NCBI GenBank assembly: GCA_017303505.1
Contig: JAFLCP010000070.1
Location: 1 to 38,461, forward strand
Reading direction: 5' to 3'
Length of the DNA stretch: 38,461 nucleotides
Source: Planctomycetota bacterium
GTDB taxonomy: Bacteria > Planctomycetota > Planctomycetia > Pirellulales > Pirellulaceae
The position numbers and the translations under genes were made by a program. Shown here one piece after another: positions 15,342 to 24,437 of this stretch. A model generated the notes under the pieces. It did not search any database. It worked only from the letters and a program-made list of their open reading frames with translations, and was not told the origin of the DNA. Position 1 is the stretch's first letter. Every line of letters starts with the position of its first letter.

Positions 15342-15665
15342 ATGAATATTCGAAGTTTATGCGCAGTTGCTTTGTTGACACTTGCGGTCGTAGGCTGCAA
15401 TCGAGTCGAGAATCCAGCCACTTGGAGCCAAGCTCAATTAGAAACCAAACTCAAAGAAACTCTGAACTCGGAATTTAAGGTCAGTTTGAGTGAGCTCTCG
15501 TTGACCAAAAGCGATTCGGGTTACACCGGAACGGCTAAGACCGCTTCAGGTGAAACCTATAAAGTTTCGGTGACCAACGACGCCGCTAACAAAAAGGTCG
15601 CCTACAAATTTGAAAGCGATCGCGGCGATCATATCGAAGGTGATTACGTCGCTGCTCAACCATAA
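15342..15665 (+). CDS. Small lipoprotein of unknown function
   Basis: 107 residues. The lipobox AVVGC places the acylated cysteine at position 19. The mature part (about 88 residues) opens with a helix (WSQAQLETKLKETLNSEF) and continues as alternating beta strands (TGTAKTASGETYKVSV, then KKVAYKFESDRGD). This is a PepSY/cystatin-like impression, but no family is assigned. GGAG stands seven bases before the ATG. It appears to be a single-gene unit ending at a strong bidirectional terminator. Confidence 0.8.
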   Translation: MNIRSLCAVALLTLAVVGCNRVENPATWSQAQLETKLKETLNSEFKVSLSELSLTKSDSGYTGTAKTASGETYKVSVTNDAANKKVAYKFESDRGDHIEGDYVAAQP

Positions 15666-15706
15666 CTTCCTTTCGCGACCACGCATCAAGAAAACACTCC
15701 ACAAAT

Positions 15707-15748
15707 AAAAATGCGTTCCACGATCGATGATCGTCGAACGCATTTTTT
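15707..15748. terminator. Bidirectional Rho-independent terminator
   Basis: A long stem (ATGCGTTC and ACGATC pairing with GATCGT and GAACGCAT, one C-C mismatch, loop GAT) is flanked by AAAA on the left and TTTTTT on the right. It serves the lipoprotein gene on the + strand and the DUF1552 gene on the - strand, which converge here. Confidence 0.9.
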
Positions 15749-15773
15749 CGTTTTATCTCGGCAGGCAAGGCAC

Positions 15774-17084
15774 TCAGATATCCAGCGGCTCTGCTGCGTC
15801 TCCGAACCGATCTTGATGGATACCGACCTTATCCAACATCGACAAATAAAGTCGACACATCTGGCGATTCTCTTGTCCCATGTAATCCAGAATGCGCCCG
15901 GTTTGAATTTTGCCGCCACCTTTACCCAACATAACCACCGGTAACTGAGTCGCGTCATGTGAGCCAGACATCATGCTGGAGCACAACATCAACATCGAGT
16001 TATCCAGCAAGGTTCGATCACCCTCTTGAATCGTCGCCAACTTTCTGGCGATGTACCCCAGTTGCTCGATAAAGAACTGATTCACTTTCAACCAATCTTC
16101 GGTGTCGGAGTGCGACAACAAATGGTGAATCATGTAATCGACATTCAGATGAGGAAAGCGTAGCGAAGAGTGGTCGTTGTTCAATTTCAATGTTGCCACT
16201 CGAGTCGTATCTGTTTGGAAACCAAGCACCAAGATGTCGCACATCAATCGCATGTGCTCGGCAATGTTCTGCGGTATGCCGTCCGCAGGCCGATCCATGT
16301 TGGGCTTATCTAAGGTCGGACGCCAACCTTGTAGCTCCCCTTTCTCACCCGCCTTTTCAATGCGAACTTCCACTTCTCGGACCGAGTCGAGATACTCATC
16401 GAGTTTACGTTGATCACGAGCACTCACCTTGCGACGCAAATCGGTCGCATCGGCTAACACGGCATCAAGAACGCTTTTATCGCCCTTTTGTACGTCATCT
16501 TTGAAAAGTCGATCGAATGCGAGAGCTGGATATAGTTCCAGCGGAGTGGGTGTGGTCGGTGACGACCAAGAAATATGCGAACTGTAAAGCATCGAATAGT
16601 TTTTATGAACCGATGGATTCGACTTTTCACAACCGAGTACCAAGCTGGGTACTTTGGTTTGATTGCCTTGGTGTTGAGCGATCCATTGATCGATGCTCGT
16701 ACCCGAACGAATTTCACCACCGGAAGCTAAGGGTGCCCCAGAGAGAAGGTTGCCGGTTTGCGATGAGTGAATATTGCCTTTAAGAGCCTCTGCGTTGTAA
16801 AGCCCTTTGATGAAGAGCATCTGATCCTTGAGATCAGCGATGGGATCTAACACTCGCCCCAACTTCATCTGACCATCTTCTTGTTTTGCCCACCATTCGC
16901 GGCCGTGGTAACCGTTGCCAGAAAACAACACCGCCACTCGCACTGGCGGTTCGTTTGAGCTGGCAGCTCGAACAGGTTCATTCCCCCAGGACGAAAGCGA
17001 TTCGAACCATGGCAACATCATGGTTACTCCCACGCCTCGCAACATCGTGCGACGTGAAAACGGTTGAGCAAATCTCTGGCTCAT
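15774..17084 (-). CDS. DUF1552 family exported protein
   Basis: 436 residues. The N-terminus FSRRTMLRGVGVTMMLPWFE carries a twin-arginine followed by a hydrophobic stretch, so export is probably by the Tat route. The body matches the planctomycete DUF1552 family, with VAVLFSGNGYHGREW near the start, SIDQWIAQHQG in the middle and LCSSMMSGSHDATQLPVVML towards the end. The biochemical role of the family is not established. DUF1552 genes habitually sit beside DUF1592-type cytochrome genes, as here (102 bp downstream of one on the same strand), which suggests a shared periplasmic complex. AAAGGA lies nine bases before the ATG. Confidence 0.92.
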   Translation of the reverse strand: MSQRFAQPFSRRTMLRGVGVTMMLPWFESLSSWGNEPVRAASSNEPPVRVAVLFSGNGYHGREWWAKQEDGQMKLGRVLDPIADLKDQMLFIKGLYNAEALKGNIHSSQTGNLLSGAPLASGGEIRSGTSIDQWIAQHQGNQTKVPSLVLGCEKSNPSVHKNYSMLYSSHISWSSPTTPTPLELYPALAFDRLFKDDVQKGDKSVLDAVLADATDLRRKVSARDQRKLDEYLDSVREVEVRIEKAGEKGELQGWRPTLDKPNMDRPADGIPQNIAEHMRLMCDILVLGFQTDTTRVATLKLNNDHSSLRFPHLNVDYMIHHLLSHSDTEDWLKVNQFFIEQLGYIARKLATIQEGDRTLLDNSMLMLCSSMMSGSHDATQLPVVMLGKGGGKIQTGRILDYMGQENRQMCRLYLSMLDKVGIHQDRFGDAAEPLDI

Positions 17085-17099
17085 GGTTTGGCATCCTTT

Positions 17100-17138
17100 G
17101 GGGACTGAGGAAGTGTTTTGGGGAGTGAGGAGGTGTTT
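17100..17138. repeat. Two tandem ~20-bp repeats between the DUF1592 and DUF1552 genes
   Basis: GGGGACTGAGGAAGTGTTTT (17100-17119) is followed by GGGGAGTGAGGAGGTGTTT (17120-17138), and a third partial GGGGAGG begins after it. They lie just upstream of the DUF1552 ribosome site and could be protein-binding sites or slippage products. Confidence 0.6.
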
Positions 17139-17151
17139 GGGGAGGATTAAA

Positions 17152-17178
17152 GTGGTGCGGGTCGGAGACCCACACCAC
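17152..17178. repeat. Hairpin just after the cytochrome gene stop
   Basis: GTGGTGCGGGTC pairs with GACCCACACCAC around a GGA loop, with one mismatch in 12 bp. There is no T-tract on the minus strand, so if transcribed it may act as an attenuator or an mRNA 3'-end stabiliser between the two cistrons rather than a terminator. Confidence 0.6.
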
Positions 17179-17186
17179 GACTCGCG

Positions 17187-20100
17187 TTACAGGGAATCAC
17201 GGCCGCGAATTTCGCGGAATTGGGGACTATGGAGTAGGGGTTCGAGAGCAGCCGAAAATCGATAATTGTTCTTTTCCAGCGAACTCTTCATCTCATCCAG
17301 CAATCCGCGATCGGACAATTGTACGCCTCGGCCGAGTGCAAAGCCCAATAGTTTCTTGCAAAATTGCTTAACAAAATCATCGCGTCTTTGTTGGAGTAGA
17401 TAGTCGCGTAGACCACCTACACCTTCAAACTCAACACCATCAATGGTCTTGATCTTGACATCGATCGGTTTCTCCAACTCGTCGTTGTTACGGAAACGCC
17501 CAATCGCGTCAAACTTCTCCATCGCAAATCCAAGTGGATCGATTCGCTTATGGCACACAGCACATTTTTCGTTGCTGCCATGCAGTTCGACCAATTCGCG
17601 CATCGTCAAGCCACCTCGTCCAGCGACATCGTCGGGAAGTGGCGGCACACCTTTCGGCGGCTTGGGCAATTTTTCGCCCAACAACACTTCGCTCACCCAA
17701 TTGCCGCGCAAGATCGGACTGGTCCGTGACGCACCGGCCAGAGACGACAAAACAGTCCCCTGCCCCAATATGCCGCTGCGTTGCTGATCCGCCGGATACT
17801 TCACCATTTGCCATTGATCACCAGTCACCCCCGGTATCCCATAGTGCTTGGCGAGAGCTTCATTCACAAACGTGTAATCGGCACCAAGTATATCGAGCAC
17901 TGATCCATCGTTGCGGAATAAGTGGGTAAAGAACCGCAAGGTTTCTTGCTGCATCGGTTCGCGCAATTCGCGGAAGGTTGGAAAGAACTGATCGCTTTTC
18001 TCATCGAACTCATCGAAGTTCGCAATGTGCAACCAGTACGTGGCAAACTCGCTCGCCAATCGATCACCGCGCGGATCTTGCAACATTCGCTGAGCTTGCT
18101 TCATCAACACTTCATTCTTGACTAGCTCTCCGGACTTAGCCAATTCGAGCAACGTCGAATCGGGCATCGACGACCAGAGGAAATAACTGAGGCGGCTTGC
18201 CAATTCATTGGGGCTTACGGCACCGGAGTTGGCCCCAGTTGGCGGAACTTCAAGTCGATACAGAAAATCGGGAGCGACAAAGACGCGAGCCAACATCAGG
18301 CCAATCGCTTCTTCGTGCGGAATCTCTTCGGCTCGCAAGGTTTCATAGAACTTTCGCAGCTCCAACGCTTCATCCGGATGAAGCGATCTTCGATAAGCGA
18401 GCTCGGCCCACTGCAGCACAGCCTCGATGTGTTTAGGTTGAGAATCGAGCAATTGCTGTTCGAACTTTTGCGCCTGTTCCATGATCGGTTTACGCAGCGG
18501 TTCGAAAACCGATGGATCGGCATCTTGCGTCGCGTACTCCATCAATTGAGCATAAGCATCGACCAGTTTTAACGCGTCGCGACTTACATAATGCAATTGA
18601 TCCCACAATCGATCTAATTCGGCAGCTTCGGCATCGCTCAACATCAAGCGTTTAAGATGATCATCTTCACGATAGAAGAGTGTGAGTGTCACGACTTCAT
18701 CAACCGGCACGATTTTCACATAACAAAGAGCTGGCGGGAACAAGAGATGAAAGGCAAGAAGGTCGTTGTTCAAACGTGACCGAGCTTCACCATAATCGTC
18801 GACCAAAATTGGATTCGACACAGTGGCTGGTTGCAAAGCATCAGTCCATGTTCCACCTGCAGCTCCTGTTTTGACAGTGCCAGCTTGCAATGCCTGAGGA
18901 GGTGGCACATGACCGGGCACGACGTACGCTTGTACGCTCCCCTCCCCAACGGCTTGTCGATCGATGCCCACATCAGCGACAAATTCGTAGCCCGCCACAA
19001 GTTCCGCTGGTAGGGAAACCAAAATGGATTCAGGCGCCTTCACGACCAAATAGTTGCTGAGCGTCTTTCCATCTTCGCCGAGACCGAAGGTGATAGGTTC
19101 TTTTGTTGCATTATGAATCGAAATTCCCACTGTATTCGGTAAGGGAAGAACAAGGTTGGTCGCTGCGGGGCTCGCCAGAAACTCTGTGAGCCAATTGGAA
19201 TCGGCAGCAAGTGGTCCACCGAGCAAGGCACCTTGCAAGGAAGTGAGCTGCTGCCGAAGTTGTCCATCGGGCGAAGCTGCATCTGCAGGTGCTGGACCGT
19301 TGACCAAATCCTTAATCTGAGCTGTTAGTGTTTTCTTCAGTTCGGGCTCTTGAGTCTCCAACCATTTTGACAAGAGTGAGCCAGTTGGAATCGTGGGCCC
19401 AACACCTTTAGCGTTGCCGAGAGGTTCGGTGAAGAAATGCCAGACGTTACCGTTGCCCATACGATCAGCATGTGGATTGCCGGCCATAATGTCTGGAGAG
19501 ACGTCGGCCCCCAGGTCCCAAACTCGATTGGCATCGGCCGTATCGGCAATCGTTAAGTCGACTTTGGTGAGATCGCACGAATGATTGCCGTCACGAGGGC
19601 CGACCAGCAAAACCAAGGCGTCCCCGGTTTGAATATCGATGCCGGGGGCTTCGAATTTTACAGGAGTGCCGCCGTTGGAAATTCCTTCCGTGAGCGTTTG
19701 ACGTCGTTGTTGACGACGCAATTCCAATCGCCAGGTCACGCCGTTTCCACATTCAGGATGAGCGTGGGTTACATCGCCGCTGATGTTGGCTTTTAAGGCT
19801 GCTGGGCTCAGCCAACCCACAGCAATTTCCAATGTTGGTGAAGGATGGACGACAACTTTCTTGGGCCAAGCATTACCAGGAATTCTGACATGGTTTTCAG
19901 ATGAGTTCGCAAGAACAATGGGCGTCTCATTAACTCCATAACCAGAGACAAAATCGTAACCAGAAACATTGCCTAATTTGCCGGTCAGATGATTCTCAAT
20001 CTTGACGGTTCCGGCAACTGAGATTCCCAAATAGTTAAGCCAAGCGGCCAACAATTCAGGATCGAGTCCGCGCTGCTGAGCCAATAGAGTTGGCTCAACA

Positions 20101-21548
20101 GGTGTGGCTGAATCGGTAGAACGTGCAGCTTGAACCTCTACCACTGCGTTGAGATATTCGTCGATTTTCGAGACCGCTTGTTCGCGGCGTTGCATTAAAG
20201 CGGCTGCAATTGTGGCGAGTTGATGGAGTGGAAGTTCGCGGCGGCCAGCTGCAGTTAGCCGCGGATTATCCCAACGAGCAATATCTTTTTGTCCTTGATC
20301 GCCGGCAGTTGATGTCAGCAACGAAAACTCAATTTGCCCTTCATCGTTAGCCTGCGGCAAAGCGAAACGAAGATTCGCTTGCGCTTTGAGAGGGGCAGTT
20401 GTTTCAAGCCAACGTTTCGGTCCACCGACTTTGCCGATGTGGCCAACTGTGGTGAAGCGAAATAAGGCCGCTTGCCATTGCGATACATATTGCACAAGCT
20501 GTTCGACATCGGCATCTGTTACCGCTTCACCTGCTACCGCTCGTCGCCAACCTGTACGGAGTGGTTCCATGAAAATGTTGGGGGCGGTGTCGCGCAAGGC
20601 ATCGCGCAACGACAACAAGTACTTGGAGCTTAAACCTTGCTGTTGTGCCCAGCGAACCACGTTCTCATCGGCTGCATCAAACTCTTTCGCATTCACCAGC
20701 AGCGATTTCAAATAGAGTTTCAATGGCAATCGGCCACCTTGATTGGTATCGAAGACGATACCTTGTAAGTTAACCGAACCGCCGTTGGAATCATTGGAGG
20801 TATAGCGATTATAGAATTGTCGAATGGCATCAAGTTTTTCATTGGTCCAATCTGCGGACGTCGTATTGGACGAAAACTCAATCGTGTCTGGCAGAAGCAC
20901 TGCATGCCGCGCGACATCTTTGGCTGCGTCGAGATATTTGGTAACCAATGCTGGAGACATCACCAAGGCATTGCCCGTATTGGTAAAGCCTTCACCGGCC
21001 GCACCATCAACGGGAAACTCACGGGCTGGATCTAGTGAAGCAACCCCGGTGAGGTCGCGCAAAGTGTAGGTGTATTGAGCATTGCTTAAGCGGCGGAGAA
21101 CGACGGGCCCCGGGTCGCCGGCTGTTTTTTGGGCTTCATAACTCAGGAAAGCTTGAATCCACCGCATCAGTTCTTCCCGCTCAGCAGCGGAGTATTGGGG
21201 TGAATCTTGCGGAGGCATCTGTGAGGTCTCGATTACCTCAAGAGCTCGTTGCCAGGTGTCTGAATGAGGAGCAAGTTTTTCGATCGAATCAGCTTGGATC
21301 GCTTGAAAGTTGATTTCCGCTTCTGCCAGATCATCGCCGTGACATTCGCTGCAATATTTCTGAAGGATAGCCGTGGCTTTCGTGCGATACCCCTGCAGAA
21401 TCGACTCAGCCTCGTCGGCAGCCACAAGCTGGGGAGTCAAAACACTCATCACTCCCAGGGCGCAGAACCATGTGGATTGGTAAAACCAGTTGGATCTGCA
21501 CAGCCACGAGTGCATAGCTCGTTGCGTGAAAGGCTCAAACAGCGTCAT
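17187..21548 (-). CDS. Very large planctomycete cytochrome c protein (PSCyt/DUF1587-DUF1595-DUF1592-DUF1588-DUF1585)
   Basis: 1453 residues. After a hydrophobic export signal (about 25-44) comes a c-type haem site CSECH (66-70). A DUF1587-like region follows (about 150-215, RRLSNAQYTYTLRDLTG). Near the C-terminus are DUF1595-like (about 1050-1110, YRRSLHPDEALELRKFY), DUF1592-like (LASRLSYFLWSSMPD), DUF1588-like (QRSGILGQGTVLSSLAGASR) and DUF1585-like segments (about 1375-1450). A second CAVCH lies at about 1328. An 800-residue middle part contains DGNHSCDLTKVDL and GNVWHFFTEP motifs seen in planctomycete cytochrome proteins. Relatives are usually nearer 700-1000 residues as I recall, so the middle is an expansion. 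The ATG at 21548 has no clear ribosome site; one at 21515 is an alternative. Confidence 0.9.
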   Translation of the reverse strand: MTLFEPFTQRAMHSWLCRSNWFYQSTWFCALGVMSVLTPQLVAADEAESILQGYRTKATAILQKYCSECHGDDLAEAEINFQAIQADSIEKLAPHSDTWQRALEVIETSQMPPQDSPQYSAAEREELMRWIQAFLSYEAQKTAGDPGPVVLRRLSNAQYTYTLRDLTGVASLDPAREFPVDGAAGEGFTNTGNALVMSPALVTKYLDAAKDVARHAVLLPDTIEFSSNTTSADWTNEKLDAIRQFYNRYTSNDSNGGSVNLQGIVFDTNQGGRLPLKLYLKSLLVNAKEFDAADENVVRWAQQQGLSSKYLLSLRDALRDTAPNIFMEPLRTGWRRAVAGEAVTDADVEQLVQYVSQWQAALFRFTTVGHIGKVGGPKRWLETTAPLKAQANLRFALPQANDEGQIEFSLLTSTAGDQGQKDIARWDNPRLTAAGRRELPLHQLATIAAALMQRREQAVSKIDEYLNAVVEVQAARSTDSATPVEPTLLAQQRGLDPELLAAWLNYLGISVAGTVKIENHLTGKLGNVSGYDFVSGYGVNETPIVLANSSENHVRIPGNAWPKKVVVHPSPTLEIAVGWLSPAALKANISGDVTHAHPECGNGVTWRLELRRQQRRQTLTEGISNGGTPVKFEAPGIDIQTGDALVLLVGPRDGNHSCDLTKVDLTIADTADANRVWDLGADVSPDIMAGNPHADRMGNGNVWHFFTEPLGNAKGVGPTIPTGSLLSKWLETQEPELKKTLTAQIKDLVNGPAPADAASPDGQLRQQLTSLQGALLGGPLAADSNWLTEFLASPAATNLVLPLPNTVGISIHNATKEPITFGLGEDGKTLSNYLVVKAPESILVSLPAELVAGYEFVADVGIDRQAVGEGSVQAYVVPGHVPPPQALQAGTVKTGAAGGTWTDALQPATVSNPILVDDYGEARSRLNNDLLAFHLLFPPALCYVKIVPVDEVVTLTLFYREDDHLKRLMLSDAEAAELDRLWDQLHYVSRDALKLVDAYAQLMEYATQDADPSVFEPLRKPIMEQAQKFEQQLLDSQPKHIEAVLQWAELAYRRSLHPDEALELRKFYETLRAEEIPHEEAIGLMLARVFVAPDFLYRLEVPPTGANSGAVSPNELASRLSYFLWSSMPDSTLLELAKSGELVKNEVLMKQAQRMLQDPRGDRLASEFATYWLHIANFDEFDEKSDQFFPTFRELREPMQQETLRFFTHLFRNDGSVLDILGADYTFVNEALAKHYGIPGVTGDQWQMVKYPADQQRSGILGQGTVLSSLAGASRTSPILRGNWVSEVLLGEKLPKPPKGVPPLPDDVAGRGGLTMRELVELHGSNEKCAVCHKRIDPLGFAMEKFDAIGRFRNNDELEKPIDVKIKTIDGVEFEGVGGLRDYLLQQRRDDFVKQFCKKLLGFALGRGVQLSDRGLLDEMKSSLEKNNYRFSAALEPLLHSPQFREIRGRDSL

Positions 21549-21987
21549 GATCGAAGAGACCTTTTGATTCTATCCGTACGACCTCAGCTAGATGAGGCGA
21601 GCAAGGTGGACGGAGGAGTGGGCGGGGGGAGGCAGGAATGTGGCGAATGTAATTTTCGGTTGCTACGAGTCGCGCTGGGTCTATGAACAGAGTCCATGAA
21701 CTGAGCACATGGGGTGGGAACCATACATTCGTTCAACCTTCTCATTCTACCGAGTTCAGGGAGGGCTCGTCAAGAATTCGCGAGTTGACTGTGCCGAGAC
21801 GCGCATCCAAAGCAGAACCGAAAGGAATTACAAATTCTTTATCGCTTGATTTTGGACTACATCTAGGATCATTCGCGAGTGTAAGTTATAGGTTGCGACC
21901 AAGCTTGCAACCCACATCCCAAATTGGGGATAAGCCCAACTTGCACAACGCTTCAGTAATATGATTCTCTCCCACTAGGAGTACGGC
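21549..21987. promoter_or_regulatory. Divergent region between the cytochrome and first SulP genes
   Basis: This 439-bp gap must contain promoters in both directions. A hairpin GGTTGC/GCAACC lies at about 21892-21913, and a small palindromic patch TCCCAAATTGGGGA follows at about 21917-21930. Both are 60-100 bases before the SulP start, where a leader or operator could act. No confident -35/-10 pair was chosen. Confidence 0.35.
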
Positions 21988-24270
21988 ATGGCCAATCCCA
22001 GCGACCAAACATTGTCTCGATCCCAATCGATCATAAAGGACGTCATCGCTGGTATTGTGGTATTTCTCGTTGCCTTACCTTTGTGCTTGGGTATTGCGGT
22101 TGCATCAAACGCCGATCCGTTTGCTGGAATCGTGAGCGGAATCATCGGTGGAATTGTCGTAGGAATCTTGTCGGGTTCTCACACTAGTGTGAGCGGCCCA
22201 GCAGCTGGCCTGACGGCAGTTATCGCGGTTCAAATTGCAACCCTGGGTAGCTTCGATGCGTTCTTAGCTGCCGTATTGGTGGCAGGAATCATTCAAATCA
22301 TTTTGGGATGCGTCAAAGCGGGCATCATCTCTGCGTTTGTTCCTTCGAGTGTGATCAAAGGTCTGCTCTCCGCTATCGGTGTGATCTTGATTATCAAGCA
22401 GTTGCCGAAAGTTCTCGGCCATCAAAAAGCCGTAGCCGCAGCTGCAGCAACCACAGCCGAACATGGAGGGCATGCGGTGAAGCATGAGAACATTTTCGCA
22501 GGTTTGCTCGACCTATTCTCGGGCGAGTATTTCATCGTGCCGTTGTTGATTGGTTTAGGATCCATGGCCTTTTTGATGATGTGGGACAAAATCAAGGTAC
22601 TCAAGAAGTCCGTGATTCCAGCCCCGTTGCTCGTCGTGATTGCAGGGACATTGGTTACGGGCTTACTTCCATCGCTTGGTCTGTCCTATTCGATACCCGA
22701 CAAGATGTTGGTTTCGGTACCCGTTGCCTCGAGTGCTGCCGAGATGATGGGCTTAATTCGGATGCCTGACTTTTCGGCATTATTGACGCCAGCGGTTTAC
22801 GTTGCTGGCTTGACGATTGCCATTGTCGCTTCGCTGGAAACGCTCTTAAACCTAGAAGCAGTTGATAACATTGATCCGAAGCGACGTTATTCTCCGCCCA
22901 ACCGAGAACTAGTTGCTCAGGGCGTAGGAAACATGATTGCCGGCCTGCTTGGTGGTTTGCCCATGACCAGCGTCATTGTGCGAAGTTCCGTGAATATCAA
23001 CATGGGTGCTCAATCAAAGATATCGGCTATTTTACATGGTTTTTTGCTGTTAGGCTTCGTGCTGCTGCTCCCCAAATTGCTGAACATGATTCCGTACGCC
23101 AGCTTAGCGGCCATTTTGATGGTAACAGGTTTCAAACTCGTTAGCCCAAAGATGATTTTTGAACTCTGGAAAGCAGGCAGATACCAATTTGTTCCATTTG
23201 TCGTGACAGTGGTTGCGATTGTTGCGACAGACTTATTGATTGGGATTCTTATCGGCTTGGGTACGAGCTTGGCCTTTATCTTGCACAGCAACTATCGACG
23301 TCCGATACGCCGGATTATGGAAAAACATTTGGGTGGTGAAGTTTTACATATCGAACTGGCCAACCAGGTGAGTTTCCTCAACAAGGCAGCCTTGGATCAA
23401 ACATTGCGCAATGTGCCTAAGGGTGGAAAGGTGCTATTGGATGCCAGTCGAACCGACTACATCGACCCCGATATTTTGGCTCTCATTCGCGACTATCGAA
23501 ACAAAGTAGCGCCTGCCCATGGCGTTCAAGTCAGCATGCGCGGCTTCCAAAGTCGTTATGAGATGCATGACGATGTTCAGTACGTCGATTACTCCACCAA
23601 AGAACTTCAAGATGCGATCAGCCCGCAAGAAGTAATGCAGCTCTTGCTTGATGGCAATGCGCGATTCCGAACGGGCAACGCTTTATCGCGCGATGCAAGC
23701 CGACAAGTGCAAAGTACTTCCCAGGCTTCGTATCCGATGGCAGTGGTCTTGAGTTGTTCCGACTCGCGCACACCGACTGAACTGATCTTTGATCTGGGTG
23801 TTGGCGATGTGATGAACGTTTGCTTGGCTGGCAACGTGATGATCGGTCCGCGAGTGCTGGCGAGCATCGAATACGGTTGCGCGGTGGCAGGGGCGAAGCT
23901 GGTGGTGATATTGGGCCATACCGGCTCTCATATCATGTCGGCAGCAATCGATGTTTTGCAGAACCCTGGCCAAGTTGACCCAGCTCGGTTTGGCGAACAT
24001 TTCTCAAGTGTGGCAGAAGAGATTCGCCCCGCTTACGAAAAGGTTCGCAAGGAACTGAAACTTCAGGGGCCGATTTCCGATCCAGCGTTCGTCGATGATG
24101 TCACGCGAGCGCATATCATCCAAGCGGTGGACCGCCTAACTCGGCTCAGCGGCACCATTGAGGAGTTGGTTTCGAGCGAGCGAATTGCGATTGTGGCGGT
24201 GATGTACGATGTCCGTTCAGGAACCATCGAAGTGGTTCACGCGACATCGGCCAGCATGCAAACGGCCTAA
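21988..24270 (+). CDS. SulP-family transporter fused to a beta-carbonic anhydrase domain (copy 1, altered zinc site)
   Basis: 760 residues. Residues 1-435 are the SulP transporter core, with about 10-12 hydrophobic spans and the signature SGSHTSVSGPAAGLTAVI. A STAS-like domain follows (about 445-540, with VLLDASRTDYIDPDIL). Residues 545-760 are a beta-carbonic anhydrase domain. Such fusions are thought to move bicarbonate (or another anion) and interconvert it with CO2 at the inner membrane. Zinc ligand Cys590 and the Asp592/Arg594 dyad are present (CSDSR), and His644 is present. The fourth position, normally Cys in GHTxCG, is Ser647 (GHTGSH). Zinc binding and catalysis may therefore be impaired. 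The start ATG follows AGGAG. Confidence 0.93.
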   Translation: MANPSDQTLSRSQSIIKDVIAGIVVFLVALPLCLGIAVASNADPFAGIVSGIIGGIVVGILSGSHTSVSGPAAGLTAVIAVQIATLGSFDAFLAAVLVAGIIQIILGCVKAGIISAFVPSSVIKGLLSAIGVILIIKQLPKVLGHQKAVAAAAATTAEHGGHAVKHENIFAGLLDLFSGEYFIVPLLIGLGSMAFLMMWDKIKVLKKSVIPAPLLVVIAGTLVTGLLPSLGLSYSIPDKMLVSVPVASSAAEMMGLIRMPDFSALLTPAVYVAGLTIAIVASLETLLNLEAVDNIDPKRRYSPPNRELVAQGVGNMIAGLLGGLPMTSVIVRSSVNINMGAQSKISAILHGFLLLGFVLLLPKLLNMIPYASLAAILMVTGFKLVSPKMIFELWKAGRYQFVPFVVTVVAIVATDLLIGILIGLGTSLAFILHSNYRRPIRRIMEKHLGGEVLHIELANQVSFLNKAALDQTLRNVPKGGKVLLDASRTDYIDPDILALIRDYRNKVAPAHGVQVSMRGFQSRYEMHDDVQYVDYSTKELQDAISPQEVMQLLLDGNARFRTGNALSRDASRQVQSTSQASYPMAVVLSCSDSRTPTELIFDLGVGDVMNVCLAGNVMIGPRVLASIEYGCAVAGAKLVVILGHTGSHIMSAAIDVLQNPGQVDPARFGEHFSSVAEEIRPAYEKVRKELKLQGPISDPAFVDDVTRAHIIQAVDRLTRLSGTIEELVSSERIAIVAVMYDVRSGTIEVVHATSASMQTA

Positions 24271-24437
24271 ACCGATCCTAAATCCACGCCACAAAGTTCA
24301 TTTTTTCAGGAAAAACGAACAAGCTTAAGAAACTTTAAGATTGCGGCCTAAGTCCATATTCGGCAAAATTGCCCGCGAATGGGTTAGGGGTTGGTTCATC
24401 CGAACCACCCCCGATTCTCCCCAAAAAGGCGCGAAAT
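24271..24437. other. Short gap between the two SulP fusion genes
   Basis: 167 bp. An A+T-rich inverted repeat (GTTC-A-TTTTT ... AAAAA-C-GAAC, about 24297-24321) ends in no T-tract and is a weak terminator candidate. A second imperfect palindrome (CTTAAGAAACTTTAAG) follows. Nothing else is recognised. Confidence 0.3.
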
